From NCBI GenBank assembly GCA_020442065.1, contig JAGRKZ010000111.1, forward strand, positions 1 through 33,705: DNA of 33,705 bases. Reading direction: 5' to 3'. A program made the position numbers and the translations under genes. The notes below the pieces were generated by a model that did no database searches, was not told the DNA's origin, and saw only the letters and a list, made by a program, of their open reading frames with translations. This DNA is from Bauldia sp. GTDB lineage: Bacteria > Pseudomonadota > Alphaproteobacteria > Rhizobiales > Kaistiaceae. Below, piece after piece: positions 8,417 through 16,686 of this stretch; within the stretch, counting starts at the first letter, position 1; every line of letters begins with the position of its first letter.

Positions 8417-8932
8417 ATGCGCTTCGCGCTTCTTGCCGCCCTTGCGGCTCCGTTTCTGTTCGCCGGCTCCGTGTCGGCTCACGAGGTCAAGGCCGGCACG
8501 CTCGTTCTGACCGATCTCTGGGCCCGCGCCACACCGCCCGGCGCGGTCGCAGGTGGCGGCTTCATGACCATCACCAACACGGGCGACCAACCCGACCGCC
8601 TCGTCATGTTCGCCTCGCCGGTGGCGGAGACCGGTGAAGTCCACGAAATGAAGGTCGAGGACGGGGTGATGACTATGCGTCCGCTCGCCGACGGGCTCGA
8701 AATTCCGGCGCACGGCAGCGTCACCCTTGCCCCCGGCGGCTACCACATCATGTTCATCAACCTGAAGGAACCCATCGTCGCCGGTACCGACGTCCCGGTC
8801 ACGCTGACCTTCGAGAACGCCGGGGCGGTCGACACTGTCCTCCATGCCCAGCCCATCGGCGCACCCGGGCCGGCGGGCGGACATGACGGCATGGACATGG
8901 GCGGTGACATGAACAAGGGCCACACGCAATGA
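8417..8932 (+). CDS. Periplasmic copper chaperone PCu(A)C
   Basis: A 171-residue secreted protein. ATG 8417 follows GAGAGG with good spacing. A signal peptide covers residues 1-21 and ends at VSAHE. The copper-binding pattern of the family (H-x-M, then M, then H-x-M) is visible as VHEM, the following Met residues in GVMTMRPL, and YHIMFINL. The C-terminus is His/Met-rich (GHDGMDMGGDMNKGH), which could bind extra copper. PCu(A)C proteins pass Cu(I) to the CuA centre of cytochrome oxidase, often together with SCO. Its stop overlaps the SCO start by 4 bases (ATGA at 8929), so translation is probably coupled. The CoxB subunit it may serve is encoded at 32188. Confidence 0.93.
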   Translation: MRFALLAALAAPFLFAGSVSAHEVKAGTLVLTDLWARATPPGAVAGGGFMTITNTGDQPDRLVMFASPVAETGEVHEMKVEDGVMTMRPLADGLEIPAHGSVTLAPGGYHIMFINLKEPIVAGTDVPVTLTFENAGAVDTVLHAQPIGAPGPAGGHDGMDMGGDMNKGHTQ

Positions 8933-9531
8933 ACTCGCTCCGGATCATCCGCTACGTCCTCTGGGGCGTGGTCATCGTGGCGGCGGTCGCGATCGCCGCC
9001 GTCTTCCTCCTCCGCAAGGAGGGGGATGCGCCGCTGATCGCGGGGGCCATCACCGGTGGCCCGTTCGAGCTGGTCGACCAGCACGGGAACACCGTCACCG
9101 ACGCTGACCTCAGCGGCCACCCCTCGGCGATGTTCTTCGGCTACACGTTCTGTCCGGACATCTGCCCGACCACGCTCTACGAGATGACGACGCTGATGGA
9201 GCAACTCGGTCCGGAGGCCGACAAACTCAAGGTCTACTTCGTCACCGTCGACCCCGAGCGCGACACGCAGCCGGTGATGGCCGAGTATCTCTCGGCCTTC
9301 GACCCGCGCTTCACCGGTCTCACCGGCACGCGCGAACAGGTCGACGCGATCATCAAAGGGTACCGGGTCTACGCGCGGAAGGTCGAGCAGGAGAAGGGTC
9401 CATACCTCATGGACCATACCGCCGCGGTCTATCTTCTTGACGCGGATGGTGCCGTTGCCGGGACCCTCGACTATCAGGAGAAGAGCGAGACCGCGCTCGC
9501 CAAGCTCAAGCGGCTGATCGAATCGTCGTGA
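8929..9531 (+). CDS. SCO1/SenC family protein, CuA assembly
   Basis: A 200-residue membrane-anchored thioredoxin-fold protein. An N-terminal helix at residues about 8-28 (YVLWGVVIVAAVAIAAVFLL) anchors it to the inner membrane facing the periplasm. The copper-binding motif CPDIC sits in GYTFCPDICPTT, and the third ligand is the His of MDHTAAVYL near residue 163. These are the residues that bind copper in SCO proteins. The family delivers copper to, or reduces, the CuA cysteines of cytochrome c oxidase subunit II. The start overlaps the stop of the PCu(A)C gene. A GC-rich inverted repeat right after the stop (AACGGGG at 9531-9537 and CCCCGTT at 9558-9564) could act in termination, but it lacks a T-run. 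Confidence 0.95.
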   Translation: MNSLRIIRYVLWGVVIVAAVAIAAVFLLRKEGDAPLIAGAITGGPFELVDQHGNTVTDADLSGHPSAMFFGYTFCPDICPTTLYEMTTLMEQLGPEADKLKVYFVTVDPERDTQPVMAEYLSAFDPRFTGLTGTREQVDAIIKGYRVYARKVEQEKGPYLMDHTAAVYLLDADGAVAGTLDYQEKSETALAKLKRLIESS

Positions 9532-9562
9532 ACGGGGAGCGGGTGCGGGCTGCGCCGCCCCG

Positions 9563-9586
9563 TTGCCGACCGTTCGATGCTATAGG
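9563..9586 (+). promoter_or_regulatory. Probable promoter before tlyA
   Basis: TTGCCG (9563-9568) and GCTATAGG (9579-9586) are separated by 10 bases. This fits the alphaproteobacterial pattern TTGACGS-N10-14-GCTANAWC known from Caulobacter. Transcription would begin near 9593, which is the A of an ATG. The -35 element overlaps the right arm of the inverted repeat that follows the SCO gene. Confidence 0.45.
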
Positions 9587-9592
9587 GGCGGC

Positions 9593-9655
9593 ATGGCGAT
9601 CGCCTCGGGCCCCGACATGACCGGATCCGCGCTCCTCCTGGCGGGGGCGCGATGA
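9593..9655 (+). CDS. Putative 20-residue leader peptide overlapping tlyA
   Basis: ATG 9593 opens a 20-codon frame (beginning MAIASGPDM, ending LLLAGAR) that stops at TGA 9653-9655. It overlaps the tlyA start in an ATGA arrangement and is in a different frame from tlyA. It begins 6 bases after a GCTATAGG -10-like element, so it may be translated from a leaderless mRNA and couple ribosomes into tlyA. No ribosome site is seen for this ATG. The peptide has no Cys, Trp or amino-acid run that would suggest attenuation. It could also be chance: a 20-codon frame is short, and the evidence is the coincidence of promoter spacing and exact ATGA overlap. Confidence 0.35.
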   Translation: MAIASGPDMTGSALLLAGAR

Positions 9656-10389
9656 CGGACCGTGCACGCCTCGACCTCGCCCTCGTCGCGCGCGGCCTTG
9701 TTCCGTCGCGGGCGAAGGCGCGCGACGCGATCCTGAGAGGGTGCGTCATGGTGGGCGGGCGGGTGGCGACGACGCCTTCAACCCCGGTTGCCGGCGACGC
9801 CGAGATCGCACTCGACGATCCCGCCGGCCGCTACGTGTCGCGGGCGGCTCTGAAGCTGGTCGCCGGCCTCGACGCCTTTGGCTATTCGCCCGCCGGACGC
9901 GTGGCCCTCGACATCGGCGCCTCGACCGGTGGCTTCACCGAGGTGCTGCTCGAACGCGGGGCGGCGCGCGTTCATGCGATCGACGTCGGCCATGGCCAAC
10001 TCCACCCCCGTATCGGCAGCGATCCGCGGGTCGTCGTCCGCGAGGGGCTGAACGCCCGCGACCTCGCACCAAGCGATATCGGCGAGCCGCTCGACGCAGT
10101 CGTTGCGGACGTGAGCTTCATCTCGCTCCGCCTCGTCCTGCCGGCGGCCCTGGCGCTGACGCGGCCGGGAGCCTGGGGGGTCTTCCTGGTCAAGCCGCAG
10201 TTCGAGGTCGGCCGCGCGCATGTCGGCAAGGGCGGCATCGTCCACGATGCGGCGCTGGCGCGCCAGGCGGCCGACGATACCGCAGCCTGGCTCGCCCACG
10301 CCCATGGCTGGACCGTGGATGCCATCGTCGATTCGCCGGTCCCCGGCGGCGACGGCAACCGCGAGTTCGTGCTCGGAGCGCACCGATGA
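9652..10389 (+). CDS. tlyA: TlyA family rRNA 2'-O-methyltransferase / putative hemolysin
   Basis: A 245-residue protein of normal length. An N-terminal S4 RNA-binding domain occupies residues about 3-60 (RLDLALVARGLVPSRAKARDAI). A FtsJ-like methyltransferase follows, with the SAM motif DIGASTGGFTEVLLERGAARVHA and later ADVSFISLRLVLP and FLVKPQFEVG. These carry the Asp and Lys expected in the K-D-K-E catalytic set. In Mycobacterium, TlyA 2'-O-methylates 16S and 23S rRNA and sets capreomycin sensitivity; the exact target here is inferred. ATG 9652 follows GGGGGCGCG and overlaps a possible leader peptide. Its stop overlaps the next methyltransferase start (ATGA at 10386), so the two are an operon. 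Confidence 0.94.
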   Translation: MTDRARLDLALVARGLVPSRAKARDAILRGCVMVGGRVATTPSTPVAGDAEIALDDPAGRYVSRAALKLVAGLDAFGYSPAGRVALDIGASTGGFTEVLLERGAARVHAIDVGHGQLHPRIGSDPRVVVREGLNARDLAPSDIGEPLDAVVADVSFISLRLVLPAALALTRPGAWGVFLVKPQFEVGRAHVGKGGIVHDAALARQAADDTAAWLAHAHGWTVDAIVDSPVPGGDGNREFVLGAHR

Positions 10390-11615
10390 CCGAGATGGTG
10401 CGGATCGAGGCGCTCGGCCATGCCGGCGACGGCATCACCGAGACCAGCGCGGGCCGGCGGTTCGTGCCGTACACGCTGCCGGGAGAAACCGTGACGGTGG
10501 CGCTGGCGGGCAATCGGGCGCGGCTGGTGGCAGTCGAGGCCGCGAGCCCCGACCGGGTGACGCCGCCGTGCCGGCACTTCGGCGTCTGCGGCGGCTGCTC
10601 GCTCCAGCACATGGCGCGGCCCGCCTATCTCGCCTGGAAGCACGCGGCGGTGGTGACGACGCTGGCCCAGGCCGGCATCGACGCGCCGGTCGATCCGGTC
10701 GTGGCGGTGCCGCCCGGCAGCCGGCGGCGGGCCGTGCTGAGCGCCGTCACGACGGCCCGCGGCGCCGTCCTCGGCTTCCAGCGGCGCGGCAGCAACGAGA
10801 TCGTCGCGGTCGAGGAATGCCCGGTCCTCGCAACCGCGATCGCCTCGCGCCTCGGCCTTCTCCGCGAGATCGCTGCGATCGTCGGAAAGCCCAAGCGGGT
10901 CGTTCGCCTTGCCGTGCTCGCCGCGGACAACGGTCTCGACATCGCGATCACCGGCGGCGGGAGTCCCGACCGACGGACGATGGCGGCCCTCGGCGGCTTC
11001 GGCACCGAGGCGGACATCGCGCGGCTCACCCTTGACGGGCAGACCGTGTTTCTCAACCGGCGGCCGGAGCTCGATGTCGGCGGTGGGGCATTGATGCCTC
11101 TCGCCGGCGGCTTCGTTCAGGCCGTGGCGGCGGCGGAGTCGGCTCTTGCGACGATCGTGCTCGACCACGTCGGTGCTGCCGCGCCGGTGATCGATCTCTT
11201 TGCCGGTTGCGGCACGTTCACGCTGCGCCTTGCCCGGCGGGCTCCGGTGATGGCGGTCGAGAGCGAACCGGCGCTGCTGGCCGCGCTCGACGAGGCGGCC
11301 CGCTACGCCAAGGGCCTCAAGGCAATCACCCTCCGGCGGCGCGATCTCTTCCGCAACCCGGTGTCACCGCCCGAACTCGAAGGATACGCCGCGGTTGTCA
11401 TCGATCCGCCGGCAGCGGGCGCACGGGCGCAATGCGAGGCGCTTGCGGCGTCGCGGGTGCCGAAGGTGGCGGCGATTTCGTGCAATCCGGCGACGTTTGC
11501 ACGCGATGCGCGAATTCTCATCGACGGCGGCTACCGTCTCGAGCGGGTGACGCCAGTCGACCAGTTTCTCTTTACGGCGGACCTCGAGCTGGCGGCGACC
11601 TTCTCGCGGACGTGA
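10386..11615 (+). CDS. Class I SAM-dependent RNA methyltransferase, TrmA/RlmD-like, with 4Fe-4S site
   Basis: A 409-residue protein of the 5-methyluridine RNA methyltransferase family (COG2265 type). Four cysteines fit a 4Fe-4S cluster: Cys62, Cys68 and Cys71 in PCRHFGVCGGCSLQH, and Cys145 in EECPVL. The SAM-binding motif is DLFAGCGTFTLRLA. The DPPAAGA motif follows, and the nucleophile is the Cys of AISCNPATFARD near residue 359. Such enzymes methylate C5 of a uridine in tRNA or 23S rRNA. The usual N-terminal TRAM domain is present only in reduced form (residues 1-50). The start is fixed by the ATGA overlap with tlyA. It is likely cotranslated with tlyA, placing two RNA methyltransferases in one unit. 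Confidence 0.92.
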   Translation: MTEMVRIEALGHAGDGITETSAGRRFVPYTLPGETVTVALAGNRARLVAVEAASPDRVTPPCRHFGVCGGCSLQHMARPAYLAWKHAAVVTTLAQAGIDAPVDPVVAVPPGSRRRAVLSAVTTARGAVLGFQRRGSNEIVAVEECPVLATAIASRLGLLREIAAIVGKPKRVVRLAVLAADNGLDIAITGGGSPDRRTMAALGGFGTEADIARLTLDGQTVFLNRRPELDVGGGALMPLAGGFVQAVAAAESALATIVLDHVGAAAPVIDLFAGCGTFTLRLARRAPVMAVESEPALLAALDEAARYAKGLKAITLRRRDLFRNPVSPPELEGYAAVVIDPPAAGARAQCEALAASRVPKVAAISCNPATFARDARILIDGGYRLERVTPVDQFLFTADLELAATFSRT

Positions 11616-11714
11616 TCCCGTCCGATCGTCGCAGGCGGCCGAAAGCGTCGCGCCGGCGGCGCGGCTATGCCAACATGCAGGCGGCGACGACGGCATGGGA
11701 TTCTGGACGCACGC

Positions 11715-12743
11715 ATGGAGGCTGAAAAGAAAGGGATTCTCGGACGGCTGGGCAGGTTCAAGCACTATTTCTGGCCGACGGTGGGCGTCATCGCCGTCAT
11801 CTTCTGCGGCTGGCTGCTCTACAAGGAACTGCGCGGTCTCACCTTGGAGAGCCTTTGGGAGAGTTTCGCCGCGATCCCCGGCACACACTGGGCGCTCGCG
11901 GTGATGGCGACGCTGGTCGCCTATCTCGCCCTTGCCGAATACGATCGTATCGCCCTCATCCATCTCGGCCGCAAGATCGACTGGATGTTCGTGATGGTCG
12001 CCTCGTTCACGACCTATTCGCTCTCGCACAACATCGGCGCCTCGCTGCTCTCCGGAACGATCATCCGCTTCCGCGCCTATGGCTCACGCGGTCTGGGGGC
12101 CGGAGAGATTGCGGTACTGGTCGGGCTCACCTCGTTCACGTTCCTCCTCGGGGCGGCGACGCTCGGCGGCCTCTCCATGGTGCTCAGGCCGGGCATCCTG
12201 CAGCGGTACTTCGACGTCCCGGAATGGACTGCGATCGCGGTCGGCGTGCTCTTGCTCGCGATCGTCGCGTTCTATCTCGCCGGCTCGCTGTTCCACTTCA
12301 AGCCGCTCACCATCGGCAGCTTTCACCTCTACTACCCGCGGCCGAAGGTGGTGATCCGGCAGCTCATCGTCGGGCCGGCCGAACTCCTCGCCGCGGCGGC
12401 GATCATCTATTTCTGCCTGCCGGCGGAAGGCAATCCCGGCTTCATCACCGTGGTCGGCGTCTTCATCGCCTCGTTCTCGATGGCGATCGTCTCGCATGCC
12501 CCGGGCGGGCTTGGCGTTCTGGAATACGTCTTCCTGACCGGGCTCGAGGACATGAATCAGGCGGAAGTACTCGCCGCACTGATCATCTTCCGGCTGCTCT
12601 ACCTGCTCCTGCCGTTCGCGGCGGCCCTGGTGATCGTGCTGGTCTTCGAGCGCTCGGAGTTCCGGCGCACGGCCGAAGAACGGCTGGCTGGGGCTTCAGG
12701 ACAGGGCGCGCCGGCCAAGGAGCCGAGCGACGCCGCCCCTTAG
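11715..12743 (+). CDS. YbhN/LPG-synthase transmembrane-domain family protein (UPF0104)
   Basis: A 342-residue polytopic membrane protein with about 8 hydrophobic segments, the first at residues 18-34 (FWPTVGVIAVIFCGWLL). Family-like segments are SYSLSHNIGASLLSGTIIRF-type text at residues about 98-120 and SHAPGGLGVLEYVFL near 262-276. It has the membrane 'flippase' half of MprF-type lysylphosphatidylglycerol synthases but not the soluble aminoacyl-transferase domain. A lipid-transport or envelope role is the usual guess for such proteins; the substrate is unknown. ATG 11715 is chosen because it begins a normal charged N-terminus; the ribosome site is weak. It converges with ribB, with only 10 bases between the stops. 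Confidence 0.85.
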   Translation: MEAEKKGILGRLGRFKHYFWPTVGVIAVIFCGWLLYKELRGLTLESLWESFAAIPGTHWALAVMATLVAYLALAEYDRIALIHLGRKIDWMFVMVASFTTYSLSHNIGASLLSGTIIRFRAYGSRGLGAGEIAVLVGLTSFTFLLGAATLGGLSMVLRPGILQRYFDVPEWTAIAVGVLLLAIVAFYLAGSLFHFKPLTIGSFHLYYPRPKVVIRQLIVGPAELLAAAAIIYFCLPAEGNPGFITVVGVFIASFSMAIVSHAPGGLGVLEYVFLTGLEDMNQAEVLAALIIFRLLYLLLPFAAALVIVLVFERSEFRRTAEERLAGASGQGAPAKEPSDAAP

Positions 12744-12753
12744 GCTGCGCGCC

Positions 12754-13860
12754 TCAGGGATCGACGATCTCGGTCGCCTCGATGGCGATGCCGAAGCCGT
12801 CGAGACCGACATAGTGCCGCTCCCGTGAGGCCAGCAGGCGGATCGAGCTGACCCCGAGGTCGCGGAGAATCTGGGCGCCGAGGCCGATCTGCCGCCAGTC
12901 GCGATCGCGCTCGCCCGCCGTTGCATGCTGGTCGCCGCCGAGCAGCGTGCGGGGGCGTGCCCCGCTGTCGGCGACGCCGACCGACCCTTCACGGAGATAC
13001 ACCACGATGCCGCGTCCGGTCTGGCCGAAACGCTCAATGATGCGGTCGAGCCGGCTGCGGCCGGCGAAGACGTCTTCGATCACCGCCTCGCGGTGGAGCC
13101 GGACCGGCAGGTCGCGGCCGTCGCCGATGTCGCCGAAGACAACGGCGAGATGCTCGCTCGCGTCCCACTCGGTGCGGTAGGCATAGGCGCGGGCCGGGCC
13201 GGCGGCGGTCTCGATACGGGATTCGCCGACCCTCTCGACCAGCTTTTCGGTGCGCTGGCGCGAGGCGATCAGCTCGGCGACCGAGACAATCCGGAAGCCG
13301 TTGCGGGAGGCGAACTCGAGCACCTGCGGGCCGCGCATCACGGTGCCGTCGTCGTTGACGAGCTCGGCGAGCACGCCAACCGGCGGCAAGCCGGCCATGC
13401 GGCAGAGGTCGATCGCGGCTTCGGTGTGGCCGGACCGCATGAGCACGCCGCCTTCGCGGCCGATCAGCGGGAAGATGTGGCCGGGGCGAACGAAATCGGC
13501 GGGACCGACATTGGAGTTGGCGAGCGCGCGGATGGTGCTCGCCCGCTCGTCGGCGGAAATGCCGGTGGTGGTGCCGTGGCGGAAGTCGACGGAGACGGTG
13601 AAGGCGGTGGTGTGGGGCGAATCGTTGTCGGCGACCATCGGATCGAGATGGAGGCGGCGGGCGATGTCGCGCGTCAGCGGCGCGCAGACGATGCCGCTGG
13701 TATGGCGGATGACGAAGGCGATCTTCTCCGGCGTGGCGTGGACGGCGGCAAGGATCAGGTCGGCCTCGTTCTCGCGGTCGTCATCGTCGGTGACGACGAC
13801 GATCTCGCCCTCGCCGAAGGCGCGGACGGCGGCCGCGACGCGTTCACTGCTATTGCTCAT
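12754..13860 (-). CDS. ribB: 3,4-dihydroxy-2-butanone 4-phosphate synthase with a degenerate GTP cyclohydrolase II half
   Basis: A 368-residue protein. Residues about 1-205 are a complete RibB domain: the acidic loop DDDDRENEADLI, HTSGIVC, RPGHIFPLIGREGGVLMRSGHTEAA and DLCRMAG. It makes the four-carbon unit of riboflavin from ribulose 5-phosphate. The remaining 160 residues align with RibA in order: HLAVVFGDIGDG, VRLHREAVIEDVF, GRGIVVYLREG and QIGLGAQILRDLGVSSIRLL. However, the zinc-binding cysteines of true RibA (in ECLTGD and RCDCG) are missing, so GTP cyclohydrolase II activity is unlikely. I recall similar RibB-RibA-like fusions with a decayed second half in other alphaproteobacteria. It lies 17 bases downstream of aroC, so they are probably cotranscribed. 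Confidence 0.93.
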   Translation of the reverse strand: MSNSSERVAAAVRAFGEGEIVVVTDDDDRENEADLILAAVHATPEKIAFVIRHTSGIVCAPLTRDIARRLHLDPMVADNDSPHTTAFTVSVDFRHGTTTGISADERASTIRALANSNVGPADFVRPGHIFPLIGREGGVLMRSGHTEAAIDLCRMAGLPPVGVLAELVNDDGTVMRGPQVLEFASRNGFRIVSVAELIASRQRTEKLVERVGESRIETAAGPARAYAYRTEWDASEHLAVVFGDIGDGRDLPVRLHREAVIEDVFAGRSRLDRIIERFGQTGRGIVVYLREGSVGVADSGARPRTLLGGDQHATAGERDRDWRQIGLGAQILRDLGVSSIRLLASRERHYVGLDGFGIAIEATEIVDP

Positions 13861-13877
13861 GCTCGGAAATCCGGGGT

Positions 13878-14966
13878 TCAACCGATCTGGCCACGGTGCC
13901 TGAGATAATGATCGGCAAGGACGATGGCGAGCATGGCTTCGCCGACCGGCACCGCGCGGATGCCGACGCAGGGGTCGTGGCGCCCCTTGGTCGAGACTTC
14001 GACCTCTTCGCCCTGGCTGTTGATGGTGCGCCGGGGGCTGAGGATCGACGAGGTCGGCTTGACGGCAAAGCGGACGACAATGGGCTGTCCGGTCGAGATG
14101 CCGCCAAGGATGCCGCCGGCGTTGTTGGAGAGGAACTCGGGTTCGCCCTCGGCGCCGATCCGGATCTCGTCGGCGTTCTCCTCGCCGGTCAGACTCGCCG
14201 CGGCGAAGCCGGCGCCGATCTCGACGCCCTTCACTGCGTTGATCGACATCATCGCCGCGGCGATGTCCTGGTCGAGCTTGCCGTAGATCGGCGCGCCGAG
14301 GCCTGCCGGCAGGCCGTGGGCGATGACCTCGATGACGGCACCGACCGAGGATCCGGCCTTGCGGACCTCGTCGAGATAGGTCTCGTAGAACGTCGCCATG
14401 TCGGGGTCGGGACAGAAGAATGGGTTCTCGTCGACCGCGTCCCAGCTCCATTTGGTCCGGTCGATGGCATGCGGCCCCATCTGGACGAGGGCGCCACGCA
14501 CGATCATGTCCGGCACGACCTTGCGGGCGACGGCGCCGCCGGCGACGCGGGACGCCGTCTCGCGCGCCGAGGCCCGCCCGCTGCCGCGCCAGTCGCGGAT
14601 GCCGTACTTGGCGTCATAGGTGAAGTCGGCATGGCCGGGACGGTAGTTGTCCTTGATGTCGGAATAGTCCTTGGAGCGGGCGTCGACGTTCTCGATCAGC
14701 AGCGAGATCGGCGTGCCGGTGGTGAGGAGTTCCCCGCTTTCCTCGTCCTCGAGGACGCCTGAAAGAATGCGCACAGCGTCAGGCTCGCGGCGCTGGGTGG
14801 TGAAGCGCGACTGGCCGGGCCGGCGCTTGTCCATCCAGTGCTGGATCTCCTCCTCGGAGATCGGGATGCGCGGCGGGCAGCCGTCGACGACGCAGCCGAT
14901 GGCGGGCCCGTGACTCTCGCCCCAGGTGGTGATGCGGAAAAGATGGCCGAACGTGTTGTGCGACAT
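13878..14966 (-). CDS. aroC: Chorismate synthase
   Basis: A 362-residue enzyme that converts EPSP to chorismate with reduced FMN, the last step of the shikimate pathway. The N-terminus [20 protein letters not shown] is canonical, with the first signature [17 protein letters not shown]. Other conserved segments are [16 protein letters not shown] (phosphate binding), [25 protein letters not shown]-type text from residue about 107, and a C-terminal [16 protein letters not shown]. All regions are intact and the length is usual. It sits between the histidine phosphatase gene (69-base gap) and ribB (17-base gap) on the same strand. This fabI-phosphatase-aroC-ribB order is one I recall from Rhizobiales genomes. 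Confidence 0.97.
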   Translation of the reverse strand: MSHNTFGHLFRITTWGESHGPAIGCVVDGCPPRIPISEEEIQHWMDKRRPGQSRFTTQRREPDAVRILSGVLEDEESGELLTTGTPISLLIENVDARSKDYSDIKDNYRPGHADFTYDAKYGIRDWRGSGRASARETASRVAGGAVARKVVPDMIVRGALVQMGPHAIDRTKWSWDAVDENPFFCPDPDMATFYETYLDEVRKAGSSVGAVIEVIAHGLPAGLGAPIYGKLDQDIAAAMMSINAVKGVEIGAGFAAASLTGEENADEIRIGAEGEPEFLSNNAGGILGGISTGQPIVVRFAVKPTSSILSPRRTINSQGEEVEVSTKGRHDPCVGIRAVPVGEAMLAIVLADHYLRHRGQIG

Positions 14967-15035
14967 AGGATTTCCGGTTTCGTCTGCGGCTGGTTCTAGG
15001 CCCGCGCCGGGAAGGCGTCAAACGCCCCAGCAAAA

Positions 15036-15617
15036 TCAGACCCAGGCGCTCGCGCCGTTCTCGAATATCAGGACGCGATCCTGTGGGAAGTCCTCCGAGG
15101 CCGCTTGATGCGGCGAGACACCGAGAAGATGGGCGCGCAGCACCCGGCCGACCCCGCCATGGGAAACAAGAAAGGTCGGCTTTTCCACCGTGTTCAGCCA
15201 CGCCAGCACCCGCTCGAGAAGGTGAGCATAGCTCTCGCCGCCGGGGGGCACGAAGGTCCACTTGTCCCGCTCGCGGGCCTGGAGCAGGTCCGGCAACGCG
15301 ACGCGGAGGGCGCCGGTGGTGAAGCCTTCCCACTCCCCGAAGGTGAGTTCCTGGACCCGCTCCTCAAGCCGGTAGGCCGACGGATCGAGGCGCATGGCGA
15401 GGCGGGCGATCTCCATGGTCTCGCGAGCCCGGCTGAGCGGGCTGGCGACAAAGTCGTACCCGGCGATCTCCGGGCGTGCGGCGAAGATCGCCTCGCCATT
15501 CCGGCGGGCCTGAGCGCGGCCTCGGTCGTTGAGCGGGATGTCGCGCTGCCCCTGGAGGCGGCCCTCGGCATTCCAGGCCGTCTCGCCGTGGCGGAGAAAA
15601 ACTATCGGGGGAAGCAT
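15036..15617 (-). CDS. Histidine phosphatase family protein (phosphoglycerate mutase-like)
   Basis: A 193-residue single-domain protein. The start at 15617 (MLPPIVFLRHGETAWN) gives the standard N-terminus; upstream in-frame codons add unrelated residues. The phosphohistidine motif is RHGETAWN near residues 9-16. The second arginine is in SPLSRARETMEI, the acid residue in ELTFGEWEGF, and the second catalytic histidine in FLVSHGGVGRVLR. The family holds phosphoglycerate mutases, cobalamin and phosphosugar phosphatases; the specific substrate is not readable. It lies within the aroC cluster, which may point to a sugar-phosphate role, but this is inference only. Confidence 0.9.
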   Translation of the reverse strand: MLPPIVFLRHGETAWNAEGRLQGQRDIPLNDRGRAQARRNGEAIFAARPEIAGYDFVASPLSRARETMEIARLAMRLDPSAYRLEERVQELTFGEWEGFTTGALRVALPDLLQARERDKWTFVPPGGESYAHLLERVLAWLNTVEKPTFLVSHGGVGRVLRAHLLGVSPHQAASEDFPQDRVLIFENGASAWV

Positions 15618-15687
15618 GGCAGCTTTCGTCGTTGGGCCTGCCGTTTCTGATGGAAAGACTGCCGGGGGGCAAGTGGGGCCGGTCGGT

Positions 15688-16590
15688 TCAGTCGCGTGAG
15701 GTTGCCACATAGGCCGACAGGTGCTCGGCGAGATGGTCGAACATCAGCCGCATGCGGCGGATCGGGCGCAGGTCCTCATGCATGGCGACCCAGACCTCGA
15801 GGTCGAGCGCGAGGCCGTCCGGCACGACGCGGACGAGGTCGGGATCGCGGCGGGCGATACCGACCTGGCAGGCGCCGATGCCGATGCCGGCGCGCAACAT
15901 GGCGAGCGCGGCGAGGTCGCTGTCGGTGCGGAAGGCGAACACGTCTCGCGTGAATGGGATGCCGGTCGCGAGCAGCGCGCGAATGGCCGGCGTCTCGGTG
16001 TCATAGCCGATCGTGGCGTGGTCGCGGAGGTCGGCCATGGTTAGCGGGATGCCGTGGACTTCGAGATAGCGGCGGTGGGCGTAAAGGCCTACGCGGGTGC
16101 TGCCGACACGACGGGCGACGAGCGCCGCCTGGGTCGGGCGCACCATCCGCACAGCGATGTCGACCTGGCGGCGGAGCAGGTCCTCGGTGACGTTGGAGAG
16201 CACCAACTCGACCGAAACGCCGGGATGAGCGTCGCGGAAGGCGCCGAGCATCGGCGGCAGGACCTCGGCGCCGACGATCTCGCTGGCGGTGAGGCGGATC
16301 ACGCCGCGCGCCTCCTCAGCTTCGCCCGAGGCGAGCCGAAGCAGCGACGCCGCGGTTGCCGCCATCGCCTCCGCCTGGGGCGTGAGGTCCACCGCGGTCG
16401 CCGTCGGCGTGAGGCCGTCGGGCGAGCGCGTGAAGAGGGCAATTCCGAGCTTGGCCTCGAGTTCGGCGATGTGCCGGCCCAACGTCGGCTGGGTGAGGCC
16501 GAGGGCGCGGGCCGCGGCGGACAGGCTGCCGCTGCGGATCACGGCGAGGAAGGAGCGCCAGAGCGTCCAGTCGGGCTCGGTGGATGACAT
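15688..16590 (-). CDS. LysR family transcriptional regulator
   Basis: A 300-residue regulator of normal length. The winged helix-turn-helix is at residues about 8-66 (LWRSFLAVIRSGSLSAAARA, then LTQPTLGRHIAELEAKLG). A periplasmic-binding-protein-like effector domain follows, with GVIRLTASEIVGAEVLPPML and a later LRAGIGIGACQVGIA. It is divergent from the epimerase-like gene starting at 16687 and separated from it by 96 AT-rich bases. The classical LysR arrangement would make that gene its target. Because the target gene carries an amber codon, the regulator may now have lost its local purpose. The LysR/epimerase pair interrupts an otherwise housekeeping cluster (histidine phosphatase and fabI lie on either side). 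Confidence 0.93.
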   Translation of the reverse strand: MSSTEPDWTLWRSFLAVIRSGSLSAAARALGLTQPTLGRHIAELEAKLGIALFTRSPDGLTPTATAVDLTPQAEAMAATAASLLRLASGEAEEARGVIRLTASEIVGAEVLPPMLGAFRDAHPGVSVELVLSNVTEDLLRRQVDIAVRMVRPTQAALVARRVGSTRVGLYAHRRYLEVHGIPLTMADLRDHATIGYDTETPAIRALLATGIPFTRDVFAFRTDSDLAALAMLRAGIGIGACQVGIARRDPDLVRVVPDGLALDLEVWVAMHEDLRPIRRMRLMFDHLAEHLSAYVATSRD

Positions 16591-16686
16591 GCATTATTGT
16601 ATGGATGATCCACTCATATATGCAATTTCAAATGTCAGAATCTAACGGCATCTTCGCGCTCGAGATCGAGAGACAGGAGAGGAACG
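16591..16686. promoter_or_regulatory. AT-rich divergent control region with LysR-type dyads
   Basis: The 96 bases between the LysR start and the divergent gene are clearly more AT-rich than their surroundings. They hold TGGAT-G-ATCCA (16602-16612) and outer half-sites TGCAT (16590-16594) and ATGCA (16619-16623) arranged as a dyad. LysR regulators bind such T-N11-A-type partial dyads next to their own gene. GACAGGAGAGG just before 16687 is a good ribosome site for the plus-strand gene. Confidence 0.4.
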
